Shown: one piece after another, positions 34,305 to 36,394 of the stretch
Numbering within the stretch: position 1 is the first letter of the stretch
Layout: each line of letters begins with the position of its first letter
NCBI GenBank assembly: GCA_964557975.1
Contig: CAZLCG010000018.1
Span: 1-36,394, forward strand
Length of the DNA stretch: 36,394 nt
Direction: 5' to 3'
Source: Fimenecus sp964557975
GTDB taxonomy: Bacteria > Bacillota > Clostridia > Oscillospirales > Acutalibacteraceae
Notes under the pieces: model-generated
Database searches by the model: none
Seen by the model: the letters and a program-made list of their open reading frames with translations, nothing else
Told to the model about the DNA's origin: nothing
Position numbers and translations under genes: made by a program

Positions 34305-34601
34305 TTAAGCCTGCTTTTCAATCGCTCTGGTAAGCCAGATTTCCGCAATATCCATAGCGGCGTAAAGGCCTTTTTTTTCGCTTGATTTAATAACCCTTTC
34401 TTTAATGCTTGCTTCGGGGTCGGTGCTTATAAGCTGAACCGATACCTTTGAGGCAACATCCGTGTCGCCGAATTCCTTTGACGTCATAATCTGCATCATA
34501 ATAACGAAATCCTCGGACGGATCGCCGTAATAAAGGACGTTTCCGCTTCTCACGAGCGGCTTGCCTTTATATGTTAAAAAGTCTTTTTTCTTGTCTGCCA
34601 T
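34305..34601 (-). CDS. Conserved hypothetical protein paired with IreB
   Basis: A 98-residue soluble protein with no named domain that I can assign. It begins MADKKKDFLTYKGKPLVRSG, continues NVLYYGDPSEDFVIMMQI and ends IAEIWLTRAIEKQA. It has no Cys, signal peptide or membrane helix. GAGGTG is spaced well before the ATG at 34599-34601, while a longer in-frame start at 34679 lies inside ireB. It starts 13 bases after the ireB stop and shares its terminator. In many Firmicutes ireB is followed by ruvX and a DUF1292 gene; here this gene takes that place. A link to IreB signalling is inferred only from the operon. Confidence 0.8.
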   Translation of the reverse strand: MADKKKDFLTYKGKPLVRSGNVLYYGDPSEDFVIMMQIMTSKEFGDTDVASKVSVQLISTDPEASIKERVIKSSEKKGLYAAMDIAEIWLTRAIEKQA

Positions 34602-34614
34602 TTTTACACCTCGG

Positions 34615-34878
34615 TTATTTTTCGGAGCTTGTTTTAAGATACTCTTTGACAAGAGTTTGCAAAAGTTCATCTCTGTCAAGGCGGCGAATCAGACTGCGAG
34701 CGTTGTTATGCGTTGTAATATAAGTAGGGTCCTCCGAAAGAATATAACCTACTATCTGACTTATCGGGTTATATCCTTTTTCCTGAAGAGCGTTATAAAC
34801 GGTAAGAATTGTTTGACGCATTTCTTCGTCGTGTTCGTCTTTAATAGAAAATTTTATTGTTTTGTTCGGGTCTAACAC
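34615..34878 (-). CDS. ireB: IreB family regulatory phosphoprotein
   Basis: An 87-residue member of the IreB/UPF0297 family (PF06135). In Enterococcus faecalis IreB is a substrate of the Ser/Thr kinase IreK and negatively controls cephalosporin resistance. The start MLDPNKTIKF keeps a Thr (residue 7) near the known phosphorylation region; VYNALQEKGYNPISQIVGY and the later PTYITTHNNARSLIRRLDRD are characteristic. It starts with GTG (34876-34878), with AGGAGGTG upstream. The kinase gene is not in the window. It forms a two-gene unit with the 98-residue protein. Confidence 0.93.
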   Translation of the reverse strand: MLDPNKTIKFSIKDEHDEEMRQTILTVYNALQEKGYNPISQIVGYILSEDPTYITTHNNARSLIRRLDRDELLQTLVKEYLKTSSEK

Positions 34879-34911
34879 TGTGCCACCTCCTGAATAAACA
34901 GATTTTATATT

Positions 34912-34940
34912 ATTATATACTATGAATTAAGAAAAAACAA
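34912..34940 (-). promoter_or_regulatory. ireB promoter
   Basis: On the minus strand, TTGTTT (34935-34940), 17 bases, TATAAT (34912-34917), about 33 bases before the GTG start. Confidence 0.65.
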
Positions 34941-34986
34941 TAGACTTAATAAATTTTTAACGTATTTGAAAGGCAAAAATGCCGTT

Positions 34987-35688
34987 TCAGGCTTCGGAAC
35001 CGTTTATATAATCGTCGACTATCTGACCGTCATGAATCCTTATAACTCTTTTTGCTCTTTCCGCAATCCCGTTGTCGTGGGTTATCAGAATAATCGTTCT
35101 GCCTTCTTCGTGAAGCTCGTTAAGAATTTTCATAACGTCCTCGCCGGAACGGCTGTCAAGGTTGCCGGTCGGCTCATCCGCAAGAATTATCGGCGGTCTT
35201 GCGGCAACTGCTCTTGCTATAGCAACTCTTTGCTGCTGACCGCCCGACATCTGCTTGGGCAGATGGTTTGTTCTGTGAGAAAGCCCCACTCTTTCAAGAG
35301 CTTCTTTTGACAGCTTGTGTCTTTGCTCGGGCTTCATACCCCGATAAACGAGCGGAAGCTCAACATTAGCTTGGGCAGTAAGGCTTGAAATTAAATTAAA
35401 GCCCTGAAAAATAAAGCCGATCTGCTTGTTTCGGATTTCCGAAAGCTGGTCGTCGGTCATATGTGAAACGTTTTCGCCGTCAAGATAGTATTCGCCGCTT
35501 GACGGAACATCCAAAAGCCCGAGCATATTCATTAGCGTGGATTTACCCGAACCCGACTGCCCGACTATTGCGACAAATTCGCCCCGTTCAATGGTCAGAT
35601 TGATGCCGTCAAGCGCGCGAACCTCGTTTTCGCCGGGATTGTATATTTTGTAAATGTCCTTAACTTCAATTAAACTCAAATCGAACAC
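34987..35688 (-). CDS. ABC transporter ATPase, MacB/LolD type
   Basis: A 233-residue ATPase of the MacB/LolD/FtsE-like group that normally works with an FtsX-domain permease. It shows VKDIYKIYNPGENEVRALDG, Walker A GQSGSGKST, the Q-loop in FIFQGFNLI, the group-typical signature MSGGQQQRVAIARA, Walker B IILADEPTGNLDS and the switch His in ITHD. The start is uncertain: GTG 35688 overlaps its own ribosome-like AAGGCGG, and TTG 35679, eight bases further on, would give better spacing and a family-like start (MSLIEVK). No FtsX-like permease gene is beside it on either side. Confidence 0.88.
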   Translation of the reverse strand: MFDLSLIEVKDIYKIYNPGENEVRALDGINLTIERGEFVAIVGQSGSGKSTLMNMLGLLDVPSSGEYYLDGENVSHMTDDQLSEIRNKQIGFIFQGFNLISSLTAQANVELPLVYRGMKPEQRHKLSKEALERVGLSHRTNHLPKQMSGGQQQRVAIARAVAARPPIILADEPTGNLDSRSGEDVMKILNELHEEGRTIILITHDNGIAERAKRVIRIHDGQIVDDYINGSEA

Positions 35689-35702
35689 CGCCTTATCAAT
35701 AA

Positions 35703-35731
35703 ATTTTACAGTAAATAGGTTTTTAAATCAA
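35703..35731 (-). promoter_or_regulatory. Promoter of the MacB-type ATPase gene
   Basis: On the minus strand, TTGATT (35726-35731), 17 bases, TAAAAT (35703-35708), some 15-25 bases before the start codon. Confidence 0.6.
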
Positions 35732-35791
35732 TGTATAAATTATGAATTTTTAAAGGCGGACAGGTTAAAATATCTTTAAGGAGTTGAAAAA

Positions 35792-36235
35792 ATGGCTACA
35801 ACGGGTAAGGAATACAGCGATATGACAAAAAAGGCGTCGCCGCCGTCGCCTAAATTTATGGACTGCTTAAAGGCATTCTTGATAGGAGGGCTTATTTGCC
35901 TTATCGGTCAGGCGCTTATGAATTTATATGAGCTTGCGGGCTTTAACGAGGAAGAAATGAAGGCTATGACGTCAATCACTCTTATAGTTTTGACGGCTGT
36001 TCTTACAGGCGTGGGAGTGTTTGACAAAATCGCAAAGCATGCGGGCGCCGGAACCATTGTACCGATAACGGGCTTTGCAAATTCGATTGTGTCGCCTGCT
36101 ATGGAATTTCAGTCCGAAGGCAGGGTGCTGGGTACGGGCGCAAAAATTTTTTCAATCGCAGGTCCTGTAATTGCCTACGGCTGTTCGGCGGCGTTTGTTT
36201 ACGGAATTATATGCTATATTTTTAAGCTTTACTGA
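35792..36235 (+). CDS. spoVAC: Stage V sporulation protein AC
   Basis: A 147-residue membrane protein of the SpoVAC family, a part of the SpoVA channel that moves dipicolinic acid across spore membranes. The N-terminal tail is polar, then DCLKAFLIGGLICLIGQAL starts the first helix, followed by a second helix, the conserved GVGVFDKIAKHAGAGTIVPI and TGFANSIVSPAMEF loop, and two more helices. AAGGAG is well spaced before ATG 35792. A sporulation promoter would be expected; I could not pick one with confidence. In Bacillus and many Clostridia spoVAC is followed by spoVAD and spoVAE; here a terminator follows at once. Confidence 0.93.
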   Translation: MATTGKEYSDMTKKASPPSPKFMDCLKAFLIGGLICLIGQALMNLYELAGFNEEEMKAMTSITLIVLTAVLTGVGVFDKIAKHAGAGTIVPITGFANSIVSPAMEFQSEGRVLGTGAKIFSIAGPVIAYGCSAAFVYGIICYIFKLY

Positions 36236-36257
36236 GAGTTAATAAATATCCAAAATT

Positions 36258-36299
36258 GTCCCTCGGCCGATTAAAACCGCAGGGACGGTTATTTTTTTG
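36258..36299 (+). terminator. spoVAC terminator
   Basis: GTCCCT-CGG pairs with CCG-C-AGGGAC (36258-36266 with 36277-36286, one bulge), followed after GGTTA by seven T's. Confidence 0.8.
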
Positions 36300-36340
36300 T
36301 TATTTTGTACATATATTAAGCATTATTTTCTCCGAAAAAA

Positions 36341-36365
36341 TGTAGGTTTGTCAATGATGTGTTAC
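36341..36365 (+). repeat. Right copy of the window-end inverted repeat
   Basis: It begins TGTAGGTTT and ends GATGTGTTAC, the same ends as the reverse complement of 30-54; the middle differs and the TTGTA/TACAA palindrome of the left copy is degenerate here. It faces out of the window to the right. The rest of the window end (36366-36394) holds nothing I can assign. Confidence 0.5.
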
Positions 36366-36394
36366 AAAATTAGAAAACCTCGCCGTTGGTAATG

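Noticed and set aside
34186..34308. 40-codon plus-strand frame (MTESFLILG...)
   Set aside because: It runs through the minus-strand terminator hairpin, has poor spacing to its ribosome-like site and an unconvincing composition.

Overview
This window looks like chromosome from a low-to-mid GC Firmicute of class Clostridia, most likely the Oscillospiraceae/Ruminococcaceae side. The grounds are a T-box leader on thrS, consensus TTGACA/TATAAT promoters, strong AGGAGG ribosome sites with some GTG starts, a spoVAC sporulation gene, ireB, a DUF1540 protein, and rubrerythrin with rubredoxin, which suggests an anaerobe. Placement below class level is inference.

Layout. (1) 1-4010: a promoter and Thr T-box drive thrS, followed by a C-terminally membrane-anchored metallophosphoesterase and a strong terminator. 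(2) 4038-8432: an AT-rich accessory island encoding membrane proteins, a secreted ~130-codon protein and an ABC transporter of the bacteriocin-immunity/export type. Three of its genes are broken (two in-frame TAA codons, one frameshift at a T6 run), so it appears to be decaying. (3) 8465-13065, minus strand: a DUF815 ATPase overlapping a GH2 beta-galactosidase, then a 40-residue peptide gene. (4) 13103-25380: the transcription/translation core, rpoB-rpoC-rpsL-rpsG-fusA-tuf, with promoters before rpoB, rpsL and tuf and a terminator after tuf. The genes rplKAJL, which usually precede rpoB, are not there. (5) 25406-27990: a DUF2804 gene and a convergent CPA2-type cation/proton antiporter sharing a bidirectional terminator. 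(6) 28046-31622: a heterodimeric ABC exporter with one degenerate ATP site. (7) 31673-33894: rubrerythrin, rubredoxin and hflX. (8) 33902-36299: minus-strand DUF1540, a conserved 98-residue gene with ireB, and a MacB/LolD-type ABC ATPase without a permease, then plus-strand spoVAC with its own terminator.

Most of the window is conserved housekeeping DNA. The less ordinary parts are the decaying secreted-protein/ABC island, the 40-residue peptide, the dyads laid over the rpsL and tuf promoters together with hairpins in the rpsL-fusA leaders, the unnamed partner of ireB, and an outward-facing 25-base inverted repeat at the two window ends. No CRISPR array, tRNA, rRNA, transposase or integrase gene was seen.
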